DNA from: Bacteroidales bacterium UBA6244
GTDB lineage: Bacteria; Bacteroidota; Bacteroidia; Bacteroidales; F082
Length of the DNA stretch: 63,167 nucleotides
Reading direction: 5' to 3'
Assembly: GCA_002440885.1 (NCBI GenBank)
Contig: DJVY01000186.1
Span: forward strand, 1 to 63,167
Of this stretch, positions 9,061 to 18,171 are shown piece by piece. A model generated the notes under the pieces. It was not told where the DNA came from and did no database searches. It saw only the letters and a program-made list of their open reading frames with translations. The position numbers were made by a program, and so were the translations under genes. How positions within the stretch are numbered: the first letter of the stretch is position 1; the number at the start of each line of letters is the position of its first letter.

Positions 9061-10020
9061 ATGCTATACCGCCGACACTTCAGAATTAAAGCACTTCAGG
9101 GGCTGTACTCGTGGTACACTGGAAGTGTTGAGAATGTTCCCTCCGGAGAGAAACAATTGCTTCAAAGTGTTACAAAAATCTACGAGCTTTTTATTTGGCA
9201 ATTGTCTTTTTTAGTCGAGGTAAAAAGTTTCGCTGAAATGCGAATTGAGGAAAATAAACAAAAGTTTTATCCAACCGAGGAAGATCTTGATCCAAAACTG
9301 AACTTTGTAAACAACAGGTTGCTAAATGGTTTGGAGCAAAATGCTGATTACAAACGAAAATTTGCGGCCTTTAAAGCAAATTGGGGAGCTGAACAAGAAA
9401 TGGTTCGTAAGTTTTATAATAAGCTTAGAGACAGTGATTTCTATACAATTTATGCACTTAATGAGCATGTTTCACTTGAAGACGATAAGCGTTTTCTCCT
9501 TAAGGTCATCGATTTGCTTCTGGCAAATTTTGATTCTCTAAAATCATTTTATGAAGAAAAAAGTGTCCATTTTTCGGATGGCTACGACTTGGTTAATATA
9601 TTATTAATCAAGTTTGTGGATACTTTTCCGGCTGATTTTGGTGTTAATTCCTTGTTGCCGGATATATACAAAACAGAAAATGGAGCAGGGGAGGAAGATA
9701 TCCAGTTTTTGAAAAACCTCTATCGTCATGTAATATCACGTGATGATGAACTTACCGCGCTGTTGAAAGAAAAGACCAATAACTGGGATTACGACCGTGT
9801 ACCGTTGATGGACCTGATCTTGTTGAAAATGGCCGTGGTGGAGCTGTTGGAAATGGAGACCGTTCCTGTAAAGGTAACGTTAAACGAGTATATCGAACTG
9901 GCCAAATATTTCAGCACACCCAACAGTAAGACCTTCGTCAACGGAGTTCTTGATCGACTGATTCGTGAGTTTAAGGAAGAAAATAAGATAAAGAAAATCG
10001 GTCGGGGATTGCTTGAATAG
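9061..10020 (+). CDS. nusB: Transcription antitermination factor NusB (long Bacteroidota form)
   Basis: A 319-residue NusB-family protein. The N-terminus RRHFRIKALQGLYSWY is the normal NusB beginning, and residues ~225-305 hold the rest of the RNA-binding helical fold (NWDYDRVPLMDLILLKMAVVELLEMETVPVKVTLNEYIELAKYFSTPNSKTFVNGVLDRL). The middle ~130 residues are an insertion common in this phylum that roughly doubles the E. coli length. NusB binds boxA RNA with ribosomal protein S10 to support rRNA antitermination. A -7-like TACTTTTG lies at 9017-9024, about 35 bases before the ATG. The gene stands between a glycan gene and aconitase without obvious functional link. Confidence 0.93.
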   Translation: MLYRRHFRIKALQGLYSWYTGSVENVPSGEKQLLQSVTKIYELFIWQLSFLVEVKSFAEMRIEENKQKFYPTEEDLDPKLNFVNNRLLNGLEQNADYKRKFAAFKANWGAEQEMVRKFYNKLRDSDFYTIYALNEHVSLEDDKRFLLKVIDLLLANFDSLKSFYEEKSVHFSDGYDLVNILLIKFVDTFPADFGVNSLLPDIYKTENGAGEEDIQFLKNLYRHVISRDDELTALLKEKTNNWDYDRVPLMDLILLKMAVVELLEMETVPVKVTLNEYIELAKYFSTPNSKTFVNGVLDRLIREFKEENKIKKIGRGLLE

Positions 10021-10134
10021 TTTACTTGTCAGTCCTTTCTTCCTTGAGTATAAATTCCCGTCAGGTTTGTAATTATCTGATTTGCTATACCCTTATCTGG
10101 AATGTTTTAAAAATTGCCTGATCTGTTGGTTTGA

Positions 10135-10169
10135 TTGTTATTTTAAAACAATCGTTTTTCGTACCTTTG
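10135..10169 (+). promoter_or_regulatory. candidate promoter of the aconitase gene
   Basis: TACCTTTG at 10162-10169 matches the Bacteroidota TAnnTTTG -7 element. A TTG at 10135-10137 lies 24 bases upstream as a possible -33 element. The ATG of aconitase is 50 bases downstream. Spacing is slightly long, so the -33 assignment is weak. Confidence 0.5.
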
Positions 10170-10218
10170 CATTCACGAATTTTCAGGATAATAATCAAAC
10201 ACTAAAAAATATCCACAC

Positions 10219-12486
10219 ATGGCTTTTGACTTTGAAATGATTAAGACCCTTTACGCCAAGTTCCCTGGCAGGGTAGAGGCTGCACGAAAATTGTTGAACC
10301 GTCCGTTGACGCTAACTGAGAAGATTCTTTATGCACATTTGGATGCAGAACTGCCTGCCAAACCTTTTGAGCGCGGCAATTCGTATGTGGATTTCCGCCC
10401 CGACCGTGTAGCTATGCAGGACGCCACAGCGCAAATGGCTCTTCTTCAGTTTATGCAGGCAGGTAAAGTTAAAGCCAGCGTGCCCTCCAGTGTGCATTGC
10501 GATCACTTAATTCAGGCTAAAGAAGGTGCGGTAAAGGATCTTGAAACAGCTGATTACACGAATAAAGAAGTGTACGATTTTCTGGCTTCTGTATCTAATA
10601 AGTATGGAATTGGATTCTGGAAGCCTGGTGCTGGTATTATCCACCAGGTTGTACTTGAAAATTATGCCTTTCCCGGTGGTATGATGATAGGAACTGACTC
10701 GCACACCCCCAATGCCGGTGGGCTTGGTATGTTGGCCATTGGTGTCGGCGGTGCTGACGCTGTTGATGTGATGGCTGACATGCCCTGGGAACTTAAATTC
10801 CCCAAAATAATTGGCGTTCGGTTAACAGGAAAATTAAGCGGATGGACTTCTCCGAAGGATGTAATCCTCAAAGTGGCCGATATTCTTACCGTTAAGGGAG
10901 GAACAGGTGCTGTTGTTGAATATTTCGGTGAAGGGGCGATTAGCTTATCAGCTACTGGAAAAGGAACCATTTGCAACATGGGTGCTGAGATCGGAGCCAC
11001 CACGTCTACTTTTGGATATGATGACAGCATGGCTGAATACCTCCGACAGACGGGCAGAGCGGATGTTGCCGAACTGGCCAATCAAGTGGCAGAATATCTC
11101 ACTGGTGACCCAGAGGTTTATCAATCGCCCGAAGATTATTTTGATCAGGTTATTGACATCAATCTCAGTGAATTACAACCAGCGCTCAATGGCCCGTTTA
11201 CCCCTGACCTCAGAACAGAGGTGAGTGCAATGGCCGAAACAGCAGTAAAAAATGAGTGGCCTCTCGAAGTTGAAACCGGGCTAATAGGATCGTGCACCAA
11301 TTCGTCTTACGAGGATATCACCCGTGCAGCATCTATCGCTCGTCAGGCGAAATCGAAAAAGTTAAAGGTTAAAAGCGGATTACTCATCACTCCGGGTTCA
11401 GAACAGGTCAGGTTTACGATTGAGCGTGATGGTTTGATTAGTGATTTTGAAGATTTGGGTGGCGTGGTATTGGCCAACGCGTGTGGTCCGTGTATCGGAC
11501 AATGGTCACGCGATGAGGTAAGAGATGGCCATAAAAACACCATTGTAACCTCCTTTAATCGTAATTTCGCTAAGCGAAACGACGGAAATCCAAATACTTA
11601 TGCCTTTGTTACCTCGCCCGATTTGGTGATGGCTTATGCCATTTCCGGACGTCTCGATTTCAACCCACTCACAGATTATCTTATCAATGAAGAGGGCGAA
11701 AAAGTGAAACTGGAAGAACCTGTTGGTGTCATTTATCCTCCCAATGGTTTTGACGTAGAGGATGCAGGTTACATTGCTCCCGCAGAAGATGGTAGTGCCA
11801 TTGATGTGGTTGTACGCCCCGATTCATCACGCTTACAGCTCTTAGAGCCTTTTGCTGCCTGGGATGGAAATGATCTTAAAGGATTACCTTTACTCATCAA
11901 AGCCAAAGGAAAATGCACCACCGATCACATTTCAATGGCTGGTCCCTGGCTCAGGTTCAGGGGACATCTGGAAAACATCTCACAAAATATGCTTATTGGA
12001 GCTGTTAATGAGTTTAGTGAAAAAACCAATTCTGTACGCAATCCGTTAACCGGCCAATATGAGCCTGTGCCCACTGTTGCGGCGGCCATTAAAGCTGCCG
12101 GTATGGGTTCTGTGATCGTGGGCGACGAAAACTATGGTGAAGGATCTTCGCGTGAGCATGCTGCCATGGAACCAAGGTTCCTGGGGGCAAAGGTCGTTCT
12201 GGTACGTTCTTTTGCCCGTATTCATGAAACTAACCTGAAAAAGCAGGGGATGTTGGCTTTAACGTTTGCCAATAAAGCTGATTATAACCTGATTCAGGAA
12301 AATGATACATTTGATATTCTAGGACTTACCGATTTTGCGCCTGGTCGTCAGCTTACAATTATCCTGAATCATGCCGATGGCTCCCATCACGAAATTTTAG
12401 CAAACCATACCTACAACCAGAATCAAATCGATTGGTTTAGAGCAGGTAGTGCTTTAAATCTGATTAAATTGCAGGAAACTCTATAA
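10219..12486 (+). CDS. acnA: Aconitate hydratase, mitochondrial type
   Basis: Citrate-isocitrate isomerase of the TCA cycle, 755 residues. It carries the 4Fe-4S ligand cysteines C359 in GSCTNSSYED and C422/C425 in NACGPCIGQW, and substrate-binding stretches such as GTDSHTPNAGGLG (158-170) and the C-terminal swivel-domain GDENYGEGSSREHAA. The N-terminal order and length match the mitochondrial-type aconitase, described previously in Bacteroides fragilis, rather than the ~890-residue IRP/AcnA type or AcnB. It stands alone with its own candidate promoter. Its presence points to at least a partial oxidative or reductive TCA branch toward 2-oxoglutarate; no citrate synthase or isocitrate dehydrogenase gene is in the window. 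Confidence 0.96.
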   Translation: MAFDFEMIKTLYAKFPGRVEAARKLLNRPLTLTEKILYAHLDAELPAKPFERGNSYVDFRPDRVAMQDATAQMALLQFMQAGKVKASVPSSVHCDHLIQAKEGAVKDLETADYTNKEVYDFLASVSNKYGIGFWKPGAGIIHQVVLENYAFPGGMMIGTDSHTPNAGGLGMLAIGVGGADAVDVMADMPWELKFPKIIGVRLTGKLSGWTSPKDVILKVADILTVKGGTGAVVEYFGEGAISLSATGKGTICNMGAEIGATTSTFGYDDSMAEYLRQTGRADVAELANQVAEYLTGDPEVYQSPEDYFDQVIDINLSELQPALNGPFTPDLRTEVSAMAETAVKNEWPLEVETGLIGSCTNSSYEDITRAASIARQAKSKKLKVKSGLLITPGSEQVRFTIERDGLISDFEDLGGVVLANACGPCIGQWSRDEVRDGHKNTIVTSFNRNFAKRNDGNPNTYAFVTSPDLVMAYAISGRLDFNPLTDYLINEEGEKVKLEEPVGVIYPPNGFDVEDAGYIAPAEDGSAIDVVVRPDSSRLQLLEPFAAWDGNDLKGLPLLIKAKGKCTTDHISMAGPWLRFRGHLENISQNMLIGAVNEFSEKTNSVRNPLTGQYEPVPTVAAAIKAAGMGSVIVGDENYGEGSSREHAAMEPRFLGAKVVLVRSFARIHETNLKKQGMLALTFANKADYNLIQENDTFDILGLTDFAPGRQLTIILNHADGSHHEILANHTYNQNQIDWFRAGSALNLIKLQETL

Positions 12487-12611
12487 AGGCTTAAATGTTC
12501 TTATTGTTGACAGGGTTTTGTGCCTGAACTCAGGTTTTTAGCTTTCTTAGTACAATGTTGGTGGTCATGAAATAAAACCAGAGTAACGCCGTTATTTCAA
12601 AAACAATTTAA

Positions 12612-13667
12612 TTGCTTGTGAAACAAAAAATCTTACTTACGCTGGCCTTTTTAGTAGCAGGTGTTTCGTTTACATATGCTCAGATCGGTGGCCGATATGC
12701 TTTTTCTTTTCTTGAAAAACCGATTTCAGCCCGGGTTGCTGCCCTTGGAGGTAATGCTGCTGCGATAAACGACAACGATCTAAACATTGGTTTTGTTAAT
12801 CCTTCGCTAATTACAGCTGAGATGGACAAGAGCTTTGCTCTAAACTACGTGCATTGGTTTGAAGGCACAAACTATGGAAGTGTACAGTTTGCCAATGATT
12901 TCGAAAAAGTGGGTAGTTTCATGGCTACTTTGCAATACATGGACTACGGGCGGATTGATTATGCCGACGAAACAGGTGCACTTGGGGGCACTTTCGGGGC
13001 ATATGACATGGCGCTGACCATTGGCTGGGGGCGTAAACTCGATTCGGTATTCTCGATCGGGGCAGCCGGAAAATTGATTTATTCTGCTTACGACACCTAT
13101 AATTCATTTGGATTAGCCGTTGACGTAGCCGGAACTTACCAAAGCCGCTCAGGTTGGACCATGTCGTTGGTCGGACGGAATATTGGTAGTCAGCTGACAG
13201 CTTATACCGGAAGTACAACAGATCCGCTTCCTTTTACTTTGCAAGCCATTATATCCAAACGACTTGATCATGTGCCATTTCGGTTCTCAATAATTTACGA
13301 TCACATCGAAAAATGGGACTTAACTTATATTGATCCGGCCAATCCATCCGGTGGTGTTGATCCTGTTACTGGTGAGGCAAAAGACCAGGAAGGGTTTGCT
13401 AAATTTGGTGATCAGTTGATGCGGCACTTTATCGTTGGCGGTGAGTTCTATATCGGGAAAAACCTAATACTTCGTGGTGGTTACAACTACAGACGTCGTC
13501 AGGAAGGGAAGATAGAGGACAAACTCGGTATGGTTGGTTTTAGCTGGGGAATTGGCGTACGCATCTCTAAATTCCGCATCAACTATTCCAGATCTTCCTA
13601 CAATCTGGTTGGGTCACCCAACTATTTCACTTTAGCCTTTGATTTGGATTCTTTCGCTAAGAAATAG
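12612..13667 (+). CDS. porQ: Type IX secretion system outer-membrane protein PorQ
   Basis: A 351-residue outer-membrane beta-barrel protein of the PorV/PorQ group. A signal peptide (KQKILLTLAFLVAGVSFTYAQ) is followed by GGRYAFSFLEKPISARVAALGGNAAAI, the signature start of PorQ, and by regularly spaced beta strands ending in FTLAFDLDSF. PorQ is thought to help the PorU/PorZ complex at the cell surface, where type IX cargo is processed and anchored to A-LPS. No ATG is available: the frame starts with TTG at 12612 or GTG at 12618, and the GTG gives a more usual signal peptide. Other T9SS genes are not nearby, as is usual for this scattered system. Confidence 0.88.
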   Translation: MLVKQKILLTLAFLVAGVSFTYAQIGGRYAFSFLEKPISARVAALGGNAAAINDNDLNIGFVNPSLITAEMDKSFALNYVHWFEGTNYGSVQFANDFEKVGSFMATLQYMDYGRIDYADETGALGGTFGAYDMALTIGWGRKLDSVFSIGAAGKLIYSAYDTYNSFGLAVDVAGTYQSRSGWTMSLVGRNIGSQLTAYTGSTTDPLPFTLQAIISKRLDHVPFRFSIIYDHIEKWDLTYIDPANPSGGVDPVTGEAKDQEGFAKFGDQLMRHFIVGGEFYIGKNLILRGGYNYRRRQEGKIEDKLGMVGFSWGIGVRISKFRINYSRSSYNLVGSPNYFTLAFDLDSFAKK

Positions 13668-13771
13668 GCATTTTTTTCCTGAATCACGAAAGCATAAACT
13701 AATTTTCTTCTAATTTTTTCTGCACCAAACAAAATTTCACTATTTTAGCTAGAACTTTTAAAAATAGTGAC

Positions 13772-14866
13772 ATGAGAAAATTTATTTTTTTTATCGCGTT
13801 TACGTTTTTATCTATAAGTCTTTTCTCACAAGAGTACCTGGCGGCGGCCAGAAAAGACAAAGAATGGGGATACGTCTTTATGGACGGCTCATGGGCTGTA
13901 AATCCTCAGTTTGAACACATACAAGATTTTAGCGAGGGACTTGCGGCCATTAAAAAAAATGGAGAGTGGGGTTTTATTGACAAAAGCGGTCAGTTTATAA
14001 TCAATCCTCAATTTGAGGTAGTTTTGGATTTCAAAGAAGGGTTGGCTGCGGTTCGTAAGTCCAAAGAATGGGGCTTTGTTGACAAAACAGGTAAATGGGT
14101 AATCAACCCTCAATTTCAGGATGCTCACTCGTTTGAAGATGGCCTTTGTTCGGTTAAATCAGGAGGCGAATGGGGATTCATTAACAAAGAGGGTAAGTAT
14201 GTAATCAATCCCCAATTTGCTGAGGTTGATTCATTTAAAGAAGATCTGGCCGCGGTGAAAAAGGACAAGCTCTGGGGCTATATCGACGCCAAAGGAACCT
14301 GGGTCATTCAGCCTCAGTTTGAAAAAGTTACCCCGTTCGATGATGGAGTGGCTATTGTTCGCAAACAGGGTGAGTGGGGCGTAATAGGAAGTAAAGGTCA
14401 GTTCTTGGTTAATCCGCAGTTTGATAATATGCTGGGCTACAGCGATGGACTTGCTGCAGTAAAGAAAGGTAAAGAATGGGGCTTTGTTGATGCAAAAGGC
14501 AATTATATTATTAACCCTCAATTTGATGATGTAAGGGCTTTTTCCAATGGTCTTGCTGCCATTCGTAAAGGAAAGGAGTGGGGCTTTATCGATAAGAAAG
14601 GAGGCTTTGCAGTGAATCCTCAATTTACAGATGTTATGGACTTTACAGGAAAACTAGCTGCTGCGAAAAAGGAAAAGGAATGGGGCTATATCGACAATAA
14701 AGGTTCCTGGATAATTAATCCCCAATATGAAAAAGTGGATAATTTTGATCATGGTATGGCCAGAGTTAAAAAGACAGGACAGTGGGGTTGGATAGATCCC
14801 TCTGGAAAATATCTCATTAATCCTCAATTTGCCAATGCCTTCAGCTTTGTAAAAGTGGGCAAATAA
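13772..14866 (+). CDS. Secreted WG-repeat protein with ten repeats
   Basis: A 364-residue protein with a signal peptide (MRKFIFFIAFTFLSISLFSQ) and then ten tandem WG repeats of about 33 residues filling the entire mature chain. Each repeat has the form (K/G)EWG(F/Y)(I/V)D..G.W.INPQF..V..F..GLAAV+K. The WG dipeptides are separated very regularly and the NPQF tetrad is kept in nearly all units (IQPQF and NPQY occur once each). WG repeats form small beta-hairpin units; molecular functions are mostly unknown. It is monocistronic, and the 33-residue units repeat at DNA level with only moderate identity, so they are old. It is probably periplasmic or surface-located. Confidence 0.9.
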   Translation: MRKFIFFIAFTFLSISLFSQEYLAAARKDKEWGYVFMDGSWAVNPQFEHIQDFSEGLAAIKKNGEWGFIDKSGQFIINPQFEVVLDFKEGLAAVRKSKEWGFVDKTGKWVINPQFQDAHSFEDGLCSVKSGGEWGFINKEGKYVINPQFAEVDSFKEDLAAVKKDKLWGYIDAKGTWVIQPQFEKVTPFDDGVAIVRKQGEWGVIGSKGQFLVNPQFDNMLGYSDGLAAVKKGKEWGFVDAKGNYIINPQFDDVRAFSNGLAAIRKGKEWGFIDKKGGFAVNPQFTDVMDFTGKLAAAKKEKEWGYIDNKGSWIINPQYEKVDNFDHGMARVKKTGQWGWIDPSGKYLINPQFANAFSFVKVGK

Positions 14867-15010
14867 GCCTATTGGTGCTTTTTTCTTCGGTTTTTTATCG
14901 TTCTATGCAAGTGCGAGACTACCTGGATATTCTGTCGCTGTTTGTTTAAACACCACGTCCCTATTTGGGCAAATGAGTTAACTTTGCACCCTGACACATA
15001 ATTGCGAAGC

Positions 15011-16123
15011 ATGTTTTTACAGAAACTGACTCTTTCTAACTTTAAAAACTACGACGAAGCTGATCTCGCCTTTAGTGAGAAAATTAATTGTTTTACAGGA
15101 AACAATGGCGTTGGAAAAACCAATATCCTGGATGCCATTTACTATCTTTCATTCTGTAAAAGTTATTTTAATTTAATCGACAGCCAGAATATTAGGCATG
15201 GAGAGGCTTTCTTTGCTCTACACGGTTATTATCATTACCCCGAAAATACTCCCGATCATGTAAGTTGCTCCTACAAATCAGATCATCGTAAGGTGTTCAA
15301 AATTAATGGAAAAGAATATGAACGACTAGCCGATCATATCGGAAATTTTCCTTTGGTCATGATTTCGCCTTACGACAGAGACCTGATAAACGACGGCAGT
15401 GAATTGCGGCGTCGGTACATTGATAGTGTAATTAGTCAGTTCGACCATGCTTACCTTGATATGCTAATCAGCTATAACAAGGCTTTGCAACAGCGCAATG
15501 CCTTGTTAAAACAAATGGCCGAGAAGCGTTATTTTGACGAAATTACCCTGAGCGTCTTAAGTGAACGGTTGGAATCTTTTGGAACACCGGTTTACCAGAA
15601 ACGCACCGCCTTTATCAACGAGTTTAACCCGCTTTTTGAGGATTTTTATCAATTTCTGTCGGGAAATGCAGAGCGGGTTGGTATACAATACAATAGCCGT
15701 TTGGCTGAAAAATCGTTGATGGAATTGCTCAGGGAAGGACTTGAAAAGGACAAATTGTATAGGTACACCACGGCAGGAATTCACAAGGATGATTTGGATT
15801 TTACCATTAACGGTTATCCATTGAAGAAGTTCGGATCGCAAGGACAGCAAAAAACCTTTGTAATTGCGCTCAAATTGGCTCAGTTTGAGTTTACCCGGAA
15901 GGTCAAGGGATTTAAACCTATCCTGCTTTTTGATGATATTTTTGATAAACTTGATGATACCAGGGTGCAGCAGATTATCAAACTAGTGAGCAGCGATAAC
16001 TTTGGACAGGTTTTTATTACCGATACCCAACGATATCGCGTTGAGAAAATATTTGAGACGGTTGATATCGATCACCGGATTTTTAATGTGCGTGATGGAA
16101 AAGCTAATCTGGAATTGTTATGA
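15011..16123 (+). CDS. recF: DNA replication and repair protein RecF
   Basis: SMC-like ATPase that helps load RecA at single-strand gaps with RecO and RecR. The 370-residue protein begins MFLQKLTLSNFKNYDEADL, followed by the Walker A GNNGVGKTN, the ABC-type signature region FGSQGQQKT and the Walker B ILLFDDIFDKLD. I take the ATG at 15011; the frame extends to a TTG at 15002, which is less likely. A TAACTTTG box at 14979-14986 could be the -7 element. The stop overlaps the next gene by four bases (ATGA), so recF and dciA are translationally coupled. Its partner recR is at 18,953. Confidence 0.96.
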   Translation: MFLQKLTLSNFKNYDEADLAFSEKINCFTGNNGVGKTNILDAIYYLSFCKSYFNLIDSQNIRHGEAFFALHGYYHYPENTPDHVSCSYKSDHRKVFKINGKEYERLADHIGNFPLVMISPYDRDLINDGSELRRRYIDSVISQFDHAYLDMLISYNKALQQRNALLKQMAEKRYFDEITLSVLSERLESFGTPVYQKRTAFINEFNPLFEDFYQFLSGNAERVGIQYNSRLAEKSLMELLREGLEKDKLYRYTTAGIHKDDLDFTINGYPLKKFGSQGQQKTFVIALKLAQFEFTRKVKGFKPILLFDDIFDKLDDTRVQQIIKLVSSDNFGQVFITDTQRYRVEKIFETVDIDHRIFNVRDGKANLELL

Positions 16124-16413
16124 TACGCAAAGAAACCGACAAGCCCCTTAAGGCCATCATCGAGGAGTTGCTCTACCTATATGGCTGGCGCGATCATCTG
16201 GATGCAGTAAAACTGACCGAGGTGTGGGAAAAGGTTGTTGGCCGGATTATTGCCAAACACACCACAAAACTCGAGGTTAAGACCGGTGTACTCTATGTAA
16301 CCCTCGATTCCTCTGTGATGCGCAATGAAGTGCATATGATCAGAAAACGGATTACAGAGGAACTAAATAAAAAGCTGGGCAGAAACCTGATTAAGGAAAT
16401 TATTCTATTTTAA
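16120..16413 (+). CDS. DciA-like DUF721 protein
   Basis: A 97-residue protein of the DUF721/DciA family, which in many bacteria loads or binds the replicative helicase DnaB. The visible family pattern is WEKVVGRIIAKHTTKLEVKTGVLYVTLDSSVMRNEVHMIRKRI, a KH-like fold, in short blocks VVGRIIAKHT and LYVTLDSSV. It is shorter than the DciA proteins with extra C-terminal tails. The ATGA overlap with recF is widespread in Bacteroidota and supports the call. The direct role in helicase loading is inferred from family knowledge only. Confidence 0.85.
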   Translation: MIRKETDKPLKAIIEELLYLYGWRDHLDAVKLTEVWEKVVGRIIAKHTTKLEVKTGVLYVTLDSSVMRNEVHMIRKRITEELNKKLGRNLIKEIILF

Positions 16414-16428
16414 TTCATTACAGTAGTT

Positions 16429-17133
16429 ATGGAACCGGATCACAAAGTGCGTCTTGCCCTGATCGAACAAATGGACAAACTTATAACCCCTCGCCGTCGG
16501 CTGTTGTTTGAAAAAGTATTGGCCAACAGAACAAGGCATATTACCATAGCTCTCGAAAACATCTATCAACCTCATAATGCCAGTGCAGTCTTGCGGTCGT
16601 GCGATCTGACGGGAGTTCAGGATGTACACATTATTGAAAACACAAACGAATACAATGTTAACCCCGATGTGGCCATGGGAGCGTCAAAATGGTTGAATCT
16701 GCACAAGTACAACAGCATTGATTATAATACGCCGCTTGCCTATCAATACCTTAGAGATCAAGGTTATAAAATAGTTGCCACCACACCACATCATGAAAGT
16801 ATCGCCATTGATGAGTTGCCGATAACTGAAAAAGCGGCACTTGTTTTTGGAACCGAGTTGACGGGATTAACGGAATGGGCCATTTCAAATGCCGATATGT
16901 ACGTAAATATCCCGATGGTTGGATTCACCGAAAGTTACAATATCTCGGTTTCTGCGGCCATATGTCTTTATAGCCTCACCAGGCGCTTACGTGCCTCCGA
17001 AATCTCATGGAAACTGGAAGAGGAGCAGGTGTCTGCCATCAGGCTTCAATGGTTGCGAAACAGTATCAAAAAGTCGGAGCATATCGAAAAAGAGCTCCTT
17101 AAAAATATTTTCTCGGAAAAAAAGCCGGATTAA
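16429..17133 (+). CDS. trmH: TrmH-type tRNA (guanosine-2'-O)-methyltransferase
   Basis: SPOUT-class SAM-dependent RNA methyltransferase of 234 residues, probably acting on Gm18 of tRNA. The SpoU motifs are visible: NIYQPHNASAVLRSCD (motif 1), FGTELTGLT (motif 2) and IPMVGFTESYNISVSAA (motif 3), which form the trefoil knot and SAM site. A C-terminal helical extension (RRLRASEISWKLEEEQ) is typical of TrmH rather than RlmB, which has an extra N-terminal domain. It starts 15 bases after dciA and probably belongs to the same transcript as recF-dciA. A tRNA substrate is more likely than rRNA, but specificity is not proven by sequence. Confidence 0.85.
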   Translation: MEPDHKVRLALIEQMDKLITPRRRLLFEKVLANRTRHITIALENIYQPHNASAVLRSCDLTGVQDVHIIENTNEYNVNPDVAMGASKWLNLHKYNSIDYNTPLAYQYLRDQGYKIVATTPHHESIAIDELPITEKAALVFGTELTGLTEWAISNADMYVNIPMVGFTESYNISVSAAICLYSLTRRLRASEISWKLEEEQVSAIRLQWLRNSIKKSEHIEKELLKNIFSEKKPD

Positions 17134-17177
17134 CCTAATTATTTTGTTAATTTTACGGGCAAATAAATAATTGAGTT

Positions 17178-17435
17178 ATGGGAAAAGGAGATAAAAAAAC
17201 AGTACGGGGGAAAATCATTATCGGGTCTTATGGAGCGAAAAGAAAAAAGAAAAGAACAGCAGCTTTTGTAGCAGCAGCTCCCGAAACGGCTAAAAAAGTG
17301 ACTCCTGTAAAGGCCGAGGCTGAAAAACCAGCCGCTAAGGTTGAAAAAAAAGTAGTCGCTAAGGCTGAGAAACCAGAAGTCAAAAAGAAGACCCCGGCAA
17401 AGCCAAAGGTTGAAAAGGAAGCCGAAAAGGAGTAA
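17178..17435 (+). CDS. 30S ribosomal protein THX with long Ala/Lys tail
   Basis: The first ~27 residues (MGKGDKKTVRGKIIIGSYG then AKRKKKR) match bTHX, the tiny protein buried at the top of the 30S head in Thermus and plastids. The remaining ~58 residues are an unstructured tail made almost only of A, K, E, P and V in VEKK/AEKP-like units, ending KVEKEAEKE. Such tails occur in Bacteroidota bTHX proteins. The upstream sequence TTTTGTTAATTTTACG (17139-17155 area) could act as a promoter. The N-terminal identification is strong; the tail might bind rRNA or another nucleic acid, but that is a guess. Confidence 0.85.
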   Translation: MGKGDKKTVRGKIIIGSYGAKRKKKRTAAFVAAAPETAKKVTPVKAEAEKPAAKVEKKVVAKAEKPEVKKKTPAKPKVEKEAEKE

Positions 17436-17517
17436 TTTTGGTTATTGGTTTTCAATAAGTATCCCAGAACGGTTTCGATGAGTAAAACCCAAATTATTTT
17501 ATAACATAGAGCTCTGA

Positions 17518-18171
17518 ATGAGTATTTTAGATAAAAAAGTAATTATCTGGGATTGGAATGGAACTTTGCTGGATGATGTTAATATTTGTGTTGCTTGTAT
17601 TAGCGACCTATTGAAAAACAGGGAGTTGACTGTTCTAAGTTTGGATCGATACAGAGAACTGTTTACTTTTCCGGTTATCGAATATTACCGTGCGGCAGGT
17701 TTCGATTTCTCAAAGGAGGAATTTGAAAAACCGGCCATAGAGTTCATCGATCTTTATCATAAGCATTTGCATAAAGCCGCTCTTTTTGAGCAAACCAGGT
17801 CGATATTAACACATTTTTCTCAAAATGGTTATCGTCAGCTTGTGTTATCCGCCATGGAACAAAAAATGCTCATAAGCTCCCTTAAATCTAATGATATTCT
17901 GCATTTCTTCGATCATGTATTTGGCCTTGATGATCATTATGCCAGCGGAAAAATTGAGGCCGGACAACGGCTGATTGATCATTTGGGCATGTCACCCGGA
18001 GATATGGTTTTGATCGGAGACACCTTACACGACAAAGAAGTTGCTGAAACGTTGGGAATCAATGTTGTTCTTGTGGCCAACGGACATCAATCAAAAGCCA
18101 GACTGCAAGCCTCTGGTCATGACTTGATTGTCGATTCACTGGCCGAACTTCCGAAGTTTTTTAACCGTTAA
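17518..18171 (+). CDS. HAD-superfamily hydrolase (phosphoglycolate phosphatase-like)
   Basis: A 217-residue haloacid-dehalogenase-type phosphatase. Motif I is IIWDWNGTLLDDV, with the nucleophilic first Asp and the second Asp replaced by Asn in the W-N-G order; motif II is LVLSAMEQ; motif IV is VLIGDTLHDKEVA. A cap of helices lies between motifs I and II. The overall look is that of Gph-type phosphatases. The Asn at motif I position +2 is unusual for phosphatases that use the second Asp as general acid, so the substrate and mechanism are uncertain. It converges on the YwqK-like gene, overlapping by four bases at their 3' ends. Confidence 0.75.
   Translation: MSILDKKVIIWDWNGTLLDDVNICVACISDLLKNRELTVLSLDRYRELFTFPVIEYYRAAGFDFSKEEFEKPAIEFIDLYHKHLHKAALFEQTRSILTHFSQNGYRQLVLSAMEQKMLISSLKSNDILHFFDHVFGLDDHYASGKIEAGQRLIDHLGMSPGDMVLIGDTLHDKEVAETLGINVVLVANGHQSKARLQASGHDLIVDSLAELPKFFNR

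Noticed and set aside
12523..12538. CCTGAACTCAGG followed by TTTTT after aconitase as a terminator.
   Set aside because: The stem is only four or five base pairs, too weak to claim.
17441..17460. TTATTGG-TTTT-CAATAAG hairpin after the bTHX gene.
   Set aside because: It has no T-tract in either direction and a weak AT-rich stem.
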